64,000 nt of DNA from an uncultured Lachnospiraceae bacterium (GTDB lineage Bacteria; Bacillota; Clostridia; Lachnospirales; Lachnospiraceae): positions 125,851-189,850 of the forward strand of contig CADAOF010000001.1 of the NCBI GenBank assembly GCA_902789555.1, written 5' to 3'. Shown here piece by piece: positions 24,825 to 33,805 of the stretch; the stretch's first letter is position 1; the number at the start of each line of letters is the position of its first letter. A program made the position numbers and the translations under genes. The notes below the pieces were generated by a model. It did no database searches. It was not told where the DNA came from and saw only the letters and a list, made by a program, of their open reading frames with translations.

Positions 24825-27473
24825 ATGCAGAAATACTACGGCGTCAATGAACTTCGCAAAATGTTCCTGGATTACTTTGCCTCGCAGGGCCATCTGGCAC
24901 GCGGAAGCTATTCCCTTGTTCCTCATAACGATAAGAGCGTCCTGCTGATCCCGGCAGGCATGGCTCCGCTGAAGCCTTATTTCACCGGGCAGGAGGTGCC
25001 GCCGAACCGCCGCATGGCGACCTGCCAGAAATGCGTCCGCACGGGCGACATCGAAAACGTCGGCCACACGGCACGTCATCTGACCTTCTTCGAAATGCTC
25101 GGCAACTTCTCCTTCGGAGATTATTTCAAGAATGAAGCCATCACATGGTCCTGGGAATTTCTGACGAAAGTTGTCGGCTTGGATGAGAACCGCCTGTATC
25201 CGTCCATTTATCTGGATGATGACGAAGCGTTCGACATCTGGAACAAAAAGATCGGCGTACCCGCGGAAAAGATCTTCCGCTTCGGCAAGGAAGACAATTT
25301 CTGGGAACACGGCGCCGGTCCCTGCGGCCCCTGCTCCGAGATCTACTATGACCGCGGCGAAAAGTACGGCTGCGGAAAGCCTACCTGCACGGTCGGCTGT
25401 GACTGCGACCGCTACATGGAAGTCTGGAACAACGTCTTTACGCAGTTTGACGGCGACGGCAAGGGAAACTATGTTGAGCTGAAGAACAAGAACATTGATA
25501 CCGGCATGGGCCTTGAACGTCTTGCCGTGGTCGTGCAGGACGTCGATTCCGTCTTTGACATCGATACGATGAAGGCCCTGAGCGACGAAGTCGGTGCGAT
25601 CGCGGGCGTGAAATACCGCAGCGACAAGAAGACCGACATTTCCATCCGTGTGATCGTCGACCATATCCGTTCAGTCACCTTCATGGTCAGCGACGGCATC
25701 ATGCCTTCGAACGAAGGCCGCGGCTACGTTCTGCGCAGACTTCTGCGCCGTGCCGCCCGACACGGCAGGCTCCTCGGCATCCAGGGCAAGTTCCTGACGA
25801 AGATGGCCGCCCGTGTGATCGAGACTTCCCGAGACGGCTATCCGGAACTGGAAGAAAAGAAAGCCCTGATCTTCGGCGTCATCGAAGACGAAGAAGAGAA
25901 GTTCAGCCGCACGATCGACCAGGGACTGTCCATGCTCGCCGATCTGGAAAAGAAGATGGCGGAAGACGGTGCCGACACCTTAGGCGGCGCCGAAGCATTC
26001 CGTCTCTACGACACCTACGGTTTCCCGCTTGACCTGACCCGTGAAATCCTTGAAGAAAAAGGCCTTAAAGTCGACGAGGAAGGTTTTGCGGCCGCAATGC
26101 AGAAGCAGAAGGAAACGGCCCGTGCCGCCCGCAAGGGAACCAACTACATGGGGGCGGACGAAACGGTCTACGATAAACTCGACCCGGCGCTGACCAGCGA
26201 ATTCAACGGCTACGACAGGCTTGAAGAGGAAAGCATCATCACCGCGATGACCGGTGAGACCGACCTCACCCTCGGCCTGGCCGAAGGCGACCGCGGCACC
26301 ATCATCTGCGAAAAGACGCCTTTCTATGCGACGAGCGGCGGCCAGCAGACCGATACCGGCCTGATCCGCGGCGAAGGCGACGGCCTGTTCAAGGTGGAAA
26401 ACGTCGTTAAGCTCAAGGGCGGCAAGATCGGTCACGAAGGTGTCGTTCTTTCCGGCATGTTCCGTGTCGGCGAAACCGTCACGCTTACCGTTGACGCGAA
26501 GCGCCGCGGCGATACTGCCCGGAATCACAGTGCGACGCATCTGCTGCAGAAAGCCCTCCGGACCGTTCTCGGCACGCACGTCGAGCAGGCCGGCTCCTAT
26601 GTGGACAACGAACGCCTGCGCTTTGACTTCAGCCATTTTGCCCCTCTGTCGGCGGAAGAACTGGAGAAGGTCGAGACCATCGTCAACGATGAGATCTATG
26701 CGGCCCTGCCGGTCCGCACCGATCTGATGAGCCAGGAAGAAGCAAGAAAGACCGGCGCTATGGCGCTCTTCGGCGAAAAATACGGCGAAGTTGTACGCGT
26801 GGTCTCGATGGGCGATTTCTCCCGCGAGCTCTGCGGCGGCACGCACGTGGACAACACAGCCCGCATCGGCTGCTTCAAGATCGTTTCGGAGGCGGGCATC
26901 GCAGCCGGAACGAGACGTATCGAAGCCCTGACCGGGCGCGGCGTGCTGGCTTACTATGCCGGCATCGAACGGAAACTGAATGCTGCTGCGGCGCTTGCGA
27001 AGACTGCTCCCGACGGACTGGAACACCGCATCACGCAGCTGACCGAAGAGGTCCGCAGCCTGAACAGCGAGAATGAAAAACTGAAAGCTAAGATTGCCGG
27101 CGCTTCAATGGGCAGCATCGCAGACAAGATCAGAGAGATCGGCGGCGTGAAGCTGATCGCCTCCCGTGCGGAAGGCCTTGACATGAACGGCCTGCGGAAC
27201 ATGGGAGATAAACTCCGCAATGAGATCGGAGAAGGCGTCGTGGTACTTGCCAGCGCCGTTGAAGGTAAGGTGAACCTCATGGTCACCGCGACCGACGGTG
27301 CCGTTGCCAAAGGCGCGCATGCCGGCAATATCATCAAGGCGATCGCCGCGGAAGTCGGCGGGGGCGGCGGCGGACGTCCGCAGATGGCCCAGGCAGGCGG
27401 AAAGGATCCTGCCGGGATCGACAGGGCGCTCGAGAAGGCCGGAGAAGTTCTGGCTTCCCTCCTGAAAGCCTGA
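24825..27473 (+). CDS. alaS: Alanyl-tRNA synthetase
   Basis: This 882-residue class II synthetase is full length. It begins with the catalytic core (FLDYFASQGHLARGSYSLVPHNDKSVLL and the RMATCQKCVRTGDIENVG stretch). The editing domain carries the HSATHLL metal site and the CGGTHV motif. The C-Ala domain ends GGGGGGRPQMAQAGG...LEKAGEVL. It charges tRNA-Ala and clears mischarged serine and glycine. The ATG at 24825 has AAAGGAG at ideal spacing. An in-frame ATG six codons earlier (24807) precedes that site, so I excluded it. It is probably processed from a transcript that also carries tRNA-Thr. Confidence 0.97.
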   Translation: MQKYYGVNELRKMFLDYFASQGHLARGSYSLVPHNDKSVLLIPAGMAPLKPYFTGQEVPPNRRMATCQKCVRTGDIENVGHTARHLTFFEMLGNFSFGDYFKNEAITWSWEFLTKVVGLDENRLYPSIYLDDDEAFDIWNKKIGVPAEKIFRFGKEDNFWEHGAGPCGPCSEIYYDRGEKYGCGKPTCTVGCDCDRYMEVWNNVFTQFDGDGKGNYVELKNKNIDTGMGLERLAVVVQDVDSVFDIDTMKALSDEVGAIAGVKYRSDKKTDISIRVIVDHIRSVTFMVSDGIMPSNEGRGYVLRRLLRRAARHGRLLGIQGKFLTKMAARVIETSRDGYPELEEKKALIFGVIEDEEEKFSRTIDQGLSMLADLEKKMAEDGADTLGGAEAFRLYDTYGFPLDLTREILEEKGLKVDEEGFAAAMQKQKETARAARKGTNYMGADETVYDKLDPALTSEFNGYDRLEEESIITAMTGETDLTLGLAEGDRGTIICEKTPFYATSGGQQTDTGLIRGEGDGLFKVENVVKLKGGKIGHEGVVLSGMFRVGETVTLTVDAKRRGDTARNHSATHLLQKALRTVLGTHVEQAGSYVDNERLRFDFSHFAPLSAEELEKVETIVNDEIYAALPVRTDLMSQEEARKTGAMALFGEKYGEVVRVVSMGDFSRELCGGTHVDNTARIGCFKIVSEAGIAAGTRRIEALTGRGVLAYYAGIERKLNAAAALAKTAPDGLEHRITQLTEEVRSLNSENEKLKAKIAGASMGSIADKIREIGGVKLIASRAEGLDMNGLRNMGDKLRNEIGEGVVVLASAVEGKVNLMVTATDGAVAKGAHAGNIIKAIAAEVGGGGGGRPQMAQAGGKDPAGIDRALEKAGEVLASLLKA

Positions 27474-27492
27474 AAAAAGCCGCAAAAAGCGG

Positions 27493-27520
27493 TTGACGAG
27501 GCGTAAAAATGTGCTATAAT
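27493..27520 (+). promoter_or_regulatory. Promoter of rpsU
   Basis: TTGACG (27493-27498), 16 bp, TATAAT (27515-27520). The -35 overlaps a small hairpin after alaS. Confidence 0.75.
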
Positions 27521-27578
27521 ATGCCTCGTGCCGAAAAAGAATTTCCGCACAAATCCCAAGCGAACGGGGGTGAAATGA

Positions 27579-27755
27579 ATGGCAACAGTCGTCGTTAAGG
27601 AAAACGAAACACTGGACAGCGCTCTGCGCCGTTTCAAGCGTGCATGCGCCAAGGACGGTATCCAGCAGGAGATCCGTAAGCGCGAGCATTATGAGAAGCC
27701 CAGCGTTCGCCGCAAGAAAAAATCTGAAGCAGCGAGGAAGCGCAAATTCAGATAA
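27579..27755 (+). CDS. rpsU: 30S ribosomal protein S21
   Basis: This 58-residue basic protein, [20 protein letters not shown]..., has the standard S21 length and the lysine/arginine-rich tail [15 protein letters not shown]. It helps the small subunit select mRNA start sites. The ATG at 27579 is used. Another ATG four bases earlier is in a different frame and stops after seven codons. GGGGGTGA provides the ribosome binding site. It has its own promoter and terminator, and the order alaS-rpsU-phoH is compatible with Clostridia. Confidence 0.95.
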   Translation: MATVVVKENETLDSALRRFKRACAKDGIQQEIRKREHYEKPSVRRKKKSEAARKRKFR

Positions 27756-27784
27756 TTTCGGGATGATCAAATACCGCGAGAGAC

Positions 27785-27818
27785 AGGACCGGTGCTCAGC
27801 GCCCGGTTCTGTTTTTTT
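27785..27818 (+). terminator. Intrinsic terminator after rpsU
   Basis: AGGACCGG pairs with CCGGTTCT (one G-U pair) over a loop with further GC pairing, then GTTTTTTT. Confidence 0.88.
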
Positions 27819-27841
27819 GTACAAAAACAGGTACCGGATAC

Positions 27842-27870
27842 TTGATATTACCAGGCTGACCCGTTATAAT
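27842..27870 (+). promoter_or_regulatory. Promoter of the phoH operon
   Basis: TTGATA (27842-27847), 17 bp, TATAAT (27865-27870). It leaves a leader of about 90 bases before phoH in which I see no riboswitch. Confidence 0.75.
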
Positions 27871-27967
27871 AATTAAGACTATATCTTGGGGTACCATGCG
27901 CCTCCTGTGACAGAATATAGGGCACGAACCGCAGCGTCAACATCAGCGGGACGGCCGGAAGGAGATT

Positions 27968-28984
27968 ATGACAAACGCATTTCAGTTTCACAGTGCAAGC
28001 GAAGCCTCGGCCGTCATCGGTCCGCAGGACATTTGGGCCAAACGCATTGAAGAAGCTTTTTCCGTCACGCTGCACCTGCGCGGTGACTCTGTTGATTTTA
28101 CCGGAGACGAAGCTGCCAAGGCCATGGCGCTCTCGGTCCTGAAAGCTGCCGTGCAGCTGTACGGTCAGGGCGAAGAGATCCGTGAGGGCCTCATGGACCG
28201 CCTGATCGAAGAAGCAAAGGAAGGCGCGCTGGATTCGCTCTTCCATGCCATGGACAGCGCCGTCACGATGAATTACAAAGGCCTTCCGATAAGGTGCAAG
28301 ACCTTCGGTCAGCAGAATTATGTCAAAATGCTGCAGGAAAAGACCGTGACGATCTGCATCGGCCCCGCCGGTACAGGCAAGACTTACCTGGCAGTCGCTC
28401 AGGCGGCGCAGGAACTGAAGGATGGGATCATCGAACGCATCATCATGTCGCGTCCGGCCATAGAAGCCGGAGAGGAGCGCCTCGGTTTTCTGCCCGGTGA
28501 CCTTGCACAGAAGGTCGATCCCTATCTGCGTCCCCTGTATGATGCCCTGAACGATGTCTTCGGTCCCGAGCGGGCTGAGAAAATGCGGGAGAACGGCGTC
28601 GTGGAAGTCGCTCCGCTTGCCTATATGCGCGGTCGTACGCTGAACAGGGCCCGGATCATCATCGACGAAGGCCAGAACGCTTCCCTGAGCACGCTGAAGA
28701 TGGCGCTTACCCGTCTCGGTGAAGATTCCCGCATGGTCCTGACCGGCGACGTTACGCAGATCGATCTCCCGCGGGTATCCGACTCCGGTCTGGAGAAGGC
28801 GGCCGAGATCCTGAAGACCGTCGACGGTGTCGGCATCATGCATCTGACGAACCGGGATGTCGTCCGCAACAAGATCGTCAAGGATATCGTCAAGGCATTC
28901 GAAAAGAATGAAGCACAGCGGGCGGCCGCCGAAGCCGCAAGGAAAAGCCGCGAAGCTGCGCGGCATGAGAAGAGGAAATCATGA
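27968..28984 (+). CDS. phoH: PhoH family ATPase
   Basis: This 338-residue protein has Walker A GPAGTGKTYLA (about 135-145), the PhoH-type MSRPAIEAGEERLGFLPGD segment, YMRGRT, Walker B IIIDEGQNA and a sensor TGDVTQIDLP. It is a cytosolic P-loop NTPase thought to act on RNA, possibly as a helicase, and is usually encoded next to the YbeY endoribonuclease, as here. The tail is rich in Ala, Arg and Lys. AAGGAG lies upstream. Its last four bases overlap the start of ybeY (ATGA). Confidence 0.93.
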   Translation: MTNAFQFHSASEASAVIGPQDIWAKRIEEAFSVTLHLRGDSVDFTGDEAAKAMALSVLKAAVQLYGQGEEIREGLMDRLIEEAKEGALDSLFHAMDSAVTMNYKGLPIRCKTFGQQNYVKMLQEKTVTICIGPAGTGKTYLAVAQAAQELKDGIIERIIMSRPAIEAGEERLGFLPGDLAQKVDPYLRPLYDALNDVFGPERAEKMRENGVVEVAPLAYMRGRTLNRARIIIDEGQNASLSTLKMALTRLGEDSRMVLTGDVTQIDLPRVSDSGLEKAAEILKTVDGVGIMHLTNRDVVRNKIVKDIVKAFEKNEAQRAAAEAARKSREAARHEKRKS

Positions 28985-29478
28985 CCATTCCTGTTGAAAG
29001 GGAAACGGATCTCAAACTGGGATTTGACGAAGAGGCTCTGATCCGCAGAGTCTGTGAAGCAGCGCTTGATGCGGAAAAATGCCCTTACGAAGCAGAAGTC
29101 GACGTCCTGCTGACGGATGACGGATCGATCCGCATCATCAATAAGGAGGAACGCGGCATCGACAGGGCGACGGATGTCCTGAGTTTTCCGGCTCTTGAGC
29201 TGCCGGCACCGGGAGATTTTTCCCGCGTGGAAGAAGATCCGATGCTTTTCCACCCTGAGACGGGAGAACTCCTGCTCGGCGACATGGTCATTTCCCTGGA
29301 TAAAGTCAGACAGCAGGCTGCGGAATACGGCCACGGCGAGGAACGGGAACTCGCGTTCCTCACGGCACACAGCATGTATCATCTGATGGGCTACGACCAC
29401 GAAGAAGAAAACGGCCGGCTCGAAATGGAGGCCAAGCAGGAAGCCCTCCTGCAGAGCCTCGGAATCACCCGGGACTGA
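28981..29478 (+). CDS. ybeY: Endoribonuclease YbeY (rRNA maturation factor)
   Basis: This 165-residue metal-dependent RNase has the signature HSMYHLMGYDH (H-x3-H-x5-H), which holds the zinc ion, preceded by the conserved LLGDMVISLDKVRQQA stretch. The family takes part in 16S rRNA 3' end maturation and ribosome quality control. Length is standard. The 4-base overlap with phoH and 1-base gap to the next gene show a tight operon. Confidence 0.94.
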   Translation: MTIPVERETDLKLGFDEEALIRRVCEAALDAEKCPYEAEVDVLLTDDGSIRIINKEERGIDRATDVLSFPALELPAPGDFSRVEEDPMLFHPETGELLLGDMVISLDKVRQQAAEYGHGEERELAFLTAHSMYHLMGYDHEEENGRLEMEAKQEALLQSLGITRD

Positions 29479-29479
29479 C

Positions 29480-31111
29480 ATGACCGAACAAAGGAAAAAC
29501 AATTTCATCATACAGGGAAGCATCCTTGCGATCGCCGGTATCGTCAGCCGCATCATCGGCATGCTGTTCCGCATCCCCATGCTCTCCATCATCGGAGAAG
29601 ACGGCATGGGCGTTTACAGCACGGCTTACAGCGTCTACAACATCTTGCTGATGATCTCGGCTTACAGCCTTCCGCAGGCCGTATCCAAGCTGATCTCGGC
29701 AAAGAACGCGCAGAAGCAGTACCGAAACGTCCGGCAGATCTTCTGGATGAGTCTTTTCTTCGGCGCTTTTCTCGGATTCATTGCCGCTGTCGTCATGACG
29801 GCCGGCGCTGAGTTCTTCGCCGGGAAAGTCATGAAGATGCCGGAAGCCGTATATGCGATCCGTTCGCTGGCACCGACGGTCTTCATCATGGGCGTACTGG
29901 GCGTCATGCGCGGTTTCTTCCAGGGACACGGAACAATGGTTCCGACTGCGGTCTCACAGATCCTGGAGCAGGTCCTGCATGTGGCGATCAGCCTTCTTGC
30001 GGGTTATGCGCTGTTTCAGAAAGGCGTAGCGCAGGATGCCGGAAACGGCAATTACTTCGCCTCTGCCTACGGTGCACAGGGCGCTACCTACGGCGTTCTT
30101 GCCGGCGCGGCTGCTGCCCTTTTGTTCCTGATCTTCATCTACATTCTGTTCCGGAAGACCTTTGTCACGCGTATCCGGAAAAACCGGGATGAGGTCCTGG
30201 ATGCACCTTCAAAGACGCTGAAAGCGATCGTATTTACGGCTTTTCCCGTGTTGCTGTCTGCAGCCCTGTCAAATCTCGGCACGCTTCTGGATCAGACAGT
30301 CTATGCCCAGTACGTTGTTTCGGACTACCGTGCGATCTGGGGCGTTTATTCCTCAAAATACATGGTACTGATCAACGTGCCCATTGCAATCGCGACAGCC
30401 ATGTCCAGCTCTACGATGCCGATGATCTCCGGCCATGTGGCGAGAGGGGAACACGAGGCCGCAAGAGAAAAAGCGAACGCTGCCTTCCGCTTTATCCTGC
30501 TGATCGCTTTGCCGGCGAGCGCAGGGCTCGGCGTGCTCGGCAAACCCTGCTTCGACCTGCTGTTCCGCTCCACGGACAACACCCTTGCCGGACAGATGAT
30601 GATGTACGGGTCCTCTGCGGTCCTGACTTTCTGTTTCTCAACGCTGTCGGTCGGCGTCCTGCAGGGAAACAACAATTTCTGGGTCCCCATCTGGAATACG
30701 CTGAAAGCTCTCGCCCTTCATCTGCCGCTGCTGGCGTTCGGCCTCTGGGTACTGGAGTGGGACATCATCGGCGTCGTCGTCAATCACGTGCTGCTGAGCC
30801 TGATGATCTGCGTACTGAACCTGCTTTCTCTGCGGGATAAGCTGAATTATCGGATGGAATTCAAAAGGATCATTCCCCGTGTCGTTTTCTGTTCCGTATT
30901 TATGGGAGCGGTCTCGTTTTTCCTGTACCGCCTTCTTCGCGGGCATATGGGGAACACGCTCAGCCTGCTGCTGACCATCGCCGCCGCCGTCATCGTTTAC
31001 TTCGTTTCGATACTGCTGACCGGCGCCGTGACCCGCGCCGAACTCGAAGACATGCCGCAGGGAAGAAAGATCATCCGTGTTGCGGACAAACTGCATTTAC
31101 TGCATAAATGA
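29480..31111 (+). CDS. MOP-superfamily lipid or polysaccharide flippase (SpoVB/MurJ-like)
   Basis: This 543-residue protein has about 14 hydrophobic helices. The start GSILAIAGIVSRIIGMLFRIPM and the motif RGFFQGHGTMVPTAVSQILEQ are typical of the SpoVB/YtgP branch of the polysaccharide transporter group. MurJ-type members flip lipid II for peptidoglycan, and SpoVB acts in spore cortex. Which substrate applies here is uncertain. It sits directly after ybeY, an unusual neighbour compared with the dgkA-era genes often found there. Confidence 0.87.
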   Translation: MTEQRKNNFIIQGSILAIAGIVSRIIGMLFRIPMLSIIGEDGMGVYSTAYSVYNILLMISAYSLPQAVSKLISAKNAQKQYRNVRQIFWMSLFFGAFLGFIAAVVMTAGAEFFAGKVMKMPEAVYAIRSLAPTVFIMGVLGVMRGFFQGHGTMVPTAVSQILEQVLHVAISLLAGYALFQKGVAQDAGNGNYFASAYGAQGATYGVLAGAAAALLFLIFIYILFRKTFVTRIRKNRDEVLDAPSKTLKAIVFTAFPVLLSAALSNLGTLLDQTVYAQYVVSDYRAIWGVYSSKYMVLINVPIAIATAMSSSTMPMISGHVARGEHEAAREKANAAFRFILLIALPASAGLGVLGKPCFDLLFRSTDNTLAGQMMMYGSSAVLTFCFSTLSVGVLQGNNNFWVPIWNTLKALALHLPLLAFGLWVLEWDIIGVVVNHVLLSLMICVLNLLSLRDKLNYRMEFKRIIPRVVFCSVFMGAVSFFLYRLLRGHMGNTLSLLLTIAAAVIVYFVSILLTGAVTRAELEDMPQGRKIIRVADKLHLLHK

Positions 31112-31139
31112 TTCGCCGTAAGGCGGGAAAGAAGGAGAT

Positions 31140-32363
31140 ATGAAACTGATCATCGTAGGCGGAGGCGCTTCCGGACTGATGGCCGCGATCACTGCTGCCA
31201 GGACTGCCAAAAAAGGAACCGATGTTACGCTGCTGGAAGGCGGCCCGAAGCCCGGGAAAAAGATCCTCTCCACCGGCAACGGACATTGCAATCTCACCAA
31301 CGAAAAAGCTCTGCCGATGGCATACAACAGCGACAGCAATTTGCTCCTGGGCGATCTGATGTCGCGCTTTTCCTACCGCGATACGCTCGACTTCTTCAAT
31401 GAACTCGGCATTCCCGCCGTTTCGCGCGACGGATACTATTATCCGAAGAACAAAGAAGCCGCGTCCGTTCGCGACGCGCTTGTTTCCGAAGCGCATCGTC
31501 TCGGCGTGAGAGTTCTGACCGGAACGAAGATCGTCAAAGCCGAAAAGAATCCCGACTGTTTCGTCCTGACGGCCGATACCGGCGTCGAATACCGCGCCGA
31601 CCGCGTGATCCTTGCGGCCGGCGGCATGGCTTTCCCGAAATCCGGCTCCGACGGCAGCGGCTACAATCTGGCCATGGATCTCGGTCACAATATCGTGCAG
31701 CCTCTGCCCGGTCTTGTCGCACTGACTGCAGAAGAGAACTGGGTCAAAAATCTTGCCGGAGTGCGCCTTGACGGCACCGTAACGCTGCAGGTGGACGGGA
31801 TCCGCCGCCGCAGTCAGCAGGGAGAGATCCAGCTGACGGACTACGGCATTTCCGGCATTCCGGTGTTCCAGCTCTCCGGCGATGCGGTTGACGCGCTGAG
31901 CAGCGGCAAGAAGGTTGCGATCCTGCTGAACTTCTGGGACAACAAGACCGAGACGGATGTCCTGTTTGCTCTGAAGATGCGCTGCAAGGCAAGACCCGAA
32001 CTTGAATCCGGCGAACTGCTTCGCGGCATCGTACCGAACAAGTGCGTGGCAACGCTCCTGAATCTCTCGAAGATCGAACTGCACATCCCGTGCAGAAACA
32101 TCTCCGTGTCCGGACTGACAAAACTCGCGAAGAACCTGTCACAGCTCTGTTTCACCGTGAACGGTGCGAAGGATTTCGATTCCGCGCAGGTAACGCGCGG
32201 CGGCGTCCCGCTGGAAGAAGTCGACCGGAACCTGCAGTCACGGATCACGCCCGGACTGTTCTTTGCCGGTGAGCTGCTGAACGTTGACGGTCCCTGCGGC
32301 GGATATAACCTGCAGTGGGCCTGGACAAGCGGCCACGAAGCCGGCGCCGCAGCCGTCAGGTAA
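31140..32363 (+). CDS. HI0933/YhiN-family FAD-dependent oxidoreductase
   Basis: This 407-residue flavoprotein starts with the Rossmann motif LIIVGGGASGLMAA and the family signature KPGKKILSTGNGHCNLTN. The C terminus has RGGVPLEEV...GLFFAGELLNVDGPCGGYNLQWAWTSG, which closes the FAD site. Members of this family (also called aminoacetone oxidase-like) have no settled physiological role. GAAGGAGA provides the ribosome binding site. It is the last gene of the phoH unit. Confidence 0.88.
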   Translation: MKLIIVGGGASGLMAAITAARTAKKGTDVTLLEGGPKPGKKILSTGNGHCNLTNEKALPMAYNSDSNLLLGDLMSRFSYRDTLDFFNELGIPAVSRDGYYYPKNKEAASVRDALVSEAHRLGVRVLTGTKIVKAEKNPDCFVLTADTGVEYRADRVILAAGGMAFPKSGSDGSGYNLAMDLGHNIVQPLPGLVALTAEENWVKNLAGVRLDGTVTLQVDGIRRRSQQGEIQLTDYGISGIPVFQLSGDAVDALSSGKKVAILLNFWDNKTETDVLFALKMRCKARPELESGELLRGIVPNKCVATLLNLSKIELHIPCRNISVSGLTKLAKNLSQLCFTVNGAKDFDSAQVTRGGVPLEEVDRNLQSRITPGLFFAGELLNVDGPCGGYNLQWAWTSGHEAGAAAVR

Positions 32364-32395
32364 GCGCTGCAGCCGTGCACGCTCCGATAAAAAGA

Positions 32396-32436
32396 AACAC
32401 CCGGAAGGCGTAGTTCCTTCCGGGTGTTCTTATTTT
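32396..32436. terminator. Bidirectional terminator between flavoprotein and tldE
   Basis: AACACCCGGAAGG pairs exactly with CCTTCCGGGTGTT across a 7-base loop, followed by CTTATTTT. It separates converging genes. Confidence 0.88.
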
Positions 32437-32448
32437 CCGCAGAACCGG

Positions 32449-33795
32449 TCATTTTCCGGCGATCGTAAGTCCGCTGACCAGGATGGCAGGTACGGCAAAA
32501 GCCGTCTGGCCGCCCATGGAACTAAATTCCGGTTTGTCTGACAGCGCTTCAATATGCTTCAGCACGTCGAAGAAATTGCCGGCGACGGTAAAGCCCTTGA
32601 CCGCTCCGGTCTTTTCACCGTTCTCGATCATGAAGCCGCCGCTCTGCAGCGAGAAGTCGCCGGATATGGGGTTGGCGCCTGCATGGGTCCCCTGCAGGGA
32701 ATCGATGTACACGCCGTTTCCGGCCTTCTTAAGGAGTTCTTCCTCCGAAAGTTCCCCGGGCTGCAGCACCAGAGTGAACGGGCTGATCCCGACAGCGCCG
32801 GCATAGCCGTACTTGGACGCGTTTCCGGTGGTCTTCACGCCGGCAACGGCAGCTGTTCTCAGGTTGTAGAGGAGCGTTTTCAGTTCCCCGCCGGAAATGA
32901 TCTCCTTGCGGAAAGCCGGCATGCCTTCGGCATCAAACGGGCGCCGGAAAGGATTCTCAGCATAGAAGGGATCGTCGATGAGCGTCACTTTTTCGGAAGC
33001 GATCGTCTGTCCTTCCTTGCCGGCAAGCAGGGAAAGGCCTTTCTGGGCGTTCTCCGCAGAGAAAGCGGAAGAGAAGGTCCCGAGCAGAGCGGAAACGGCT
33101 TCCGGCGCGAAGACGACAGGATATGCGCCTGTCGGAGCGACACCGGCACCGAGTTTTTTCACTGCGGACTTCACTGACTTTTCAACGGTCTCCTTGAGAA
33201 GAGCGTCATCGAGAGGCGCGATCTTGATGTCAAAGGAGTTGTTCATTTCCTTCCCGTTGCTGACAACGGCTGCGGCGATGATCCCGGTCGCAGCGTTTTC
33301 GCAGGAAAGATCCAGACCGCGGGAATTGAAGATGGCAGTCTTTTCCGAAATGTTCATCAGTCTGGTGGACGTGCCGTCAATGACCATCGGATCTGCTGCA
33401 TAGGCGATCTTCTGGCCGGCGAGTGCAAATTTGACGAGTTCTTCCGCCGAGGGGAGTTTCTGAAGATCCTGCTTGATCTCAGCATATTCACCGCCGGCTT
33501 CGCCGAGGAAGGATTCTTCCGCGGATTCCAGTACGCCGGCATTTTCCACGGCGCGGAGAACGATGGCTTCGGCCTCCTCAGGGCTGAGATCTTCGGTCGA
33601 AGCATAACCCATCTGGCCGTTCAGGAGCGTACGGAAGCAGACACCGCCTTCCGTGGAGGACGAGAACTTGTTGATCTGATCCCTGAAGGTGTCAACGCTG
33701 ACGCTTTCGGAAGAATCGTAATACAGTTCATAGTCCGTAAGGCCTTTCTTTTCGGCGGTCTCAATGACGATTTTCTTGAATTCTTCGTATTTCAT
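32449..33795 (-). CDS. pmbA: TldE/PmbA-type subunit of the TldD-TldE peptidase
   Basis: This 448-residue protein belongs to the TldD/PmbA family but lacks a HExxxH zinc site, which marks it as the non-catalytic TldE (PmbA) partner. It shows the family start MKYEEFKKIVIETAEKKGLTDYELYYD, a central IKQDLQKLPSAEELVKFAL, and late GISPFTLVLQPGELSEEELL and GDFSLQSGGFMIENGEKTG motifs. TldE pairs with TldD to form a ring-like dimer that degrades unfolded peptides and matures some ribosomal peptides. It follows tldD after ten bases. Confidence 0.92.
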   Translation of the reverse strand: MKYEEFKKIVIETAEKKGLTDYELYYDSSESVSVDTFRDQINKFSSSTEGGVCFRTLLNGQMGYASTEDLSPEEAEAIVLRAVENAGVLESAEESFLGEAGGEYAEIKQDLQKLPSAEELVKFALAGQKIAYAADPMVIDGTSTRLMNISEKTAIFNSRGLDLSCENAATGIIAAAVVSNGKEMNNSFDIKIAPLDDALLKETVEKSVKSAVKKLGAGVAPTGAYPVVFAPEAVSALLGTFSSAFSAENAQKGLSLLAGKEGQTIASEKVTLIDDPFYAENPFRRPFDAEGMPAFRKEIISGGELKTLLYNLRTAAVAGVKTTGNASKYGYAGAVGISPFTLVLQPGELSEEELLKKAGNGVYIDSLQGTHAGANPISGDFSLQSGGFMIENGEKTGAVKGFTVAGNFFDVLKHIEALSDKPEFSSMGGQTAFAVPAILVSGLTIAGK

Positions 33796-33805
33796 GGCTG
33801 CCTCC

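Noticed and set aside
27871-27967. Riboswitch or small RNA in the phoH leader
   Set aside because: The 90-base leader lacks a conserved aptamer pattern and has no strong terminator or anti-terminator pair.
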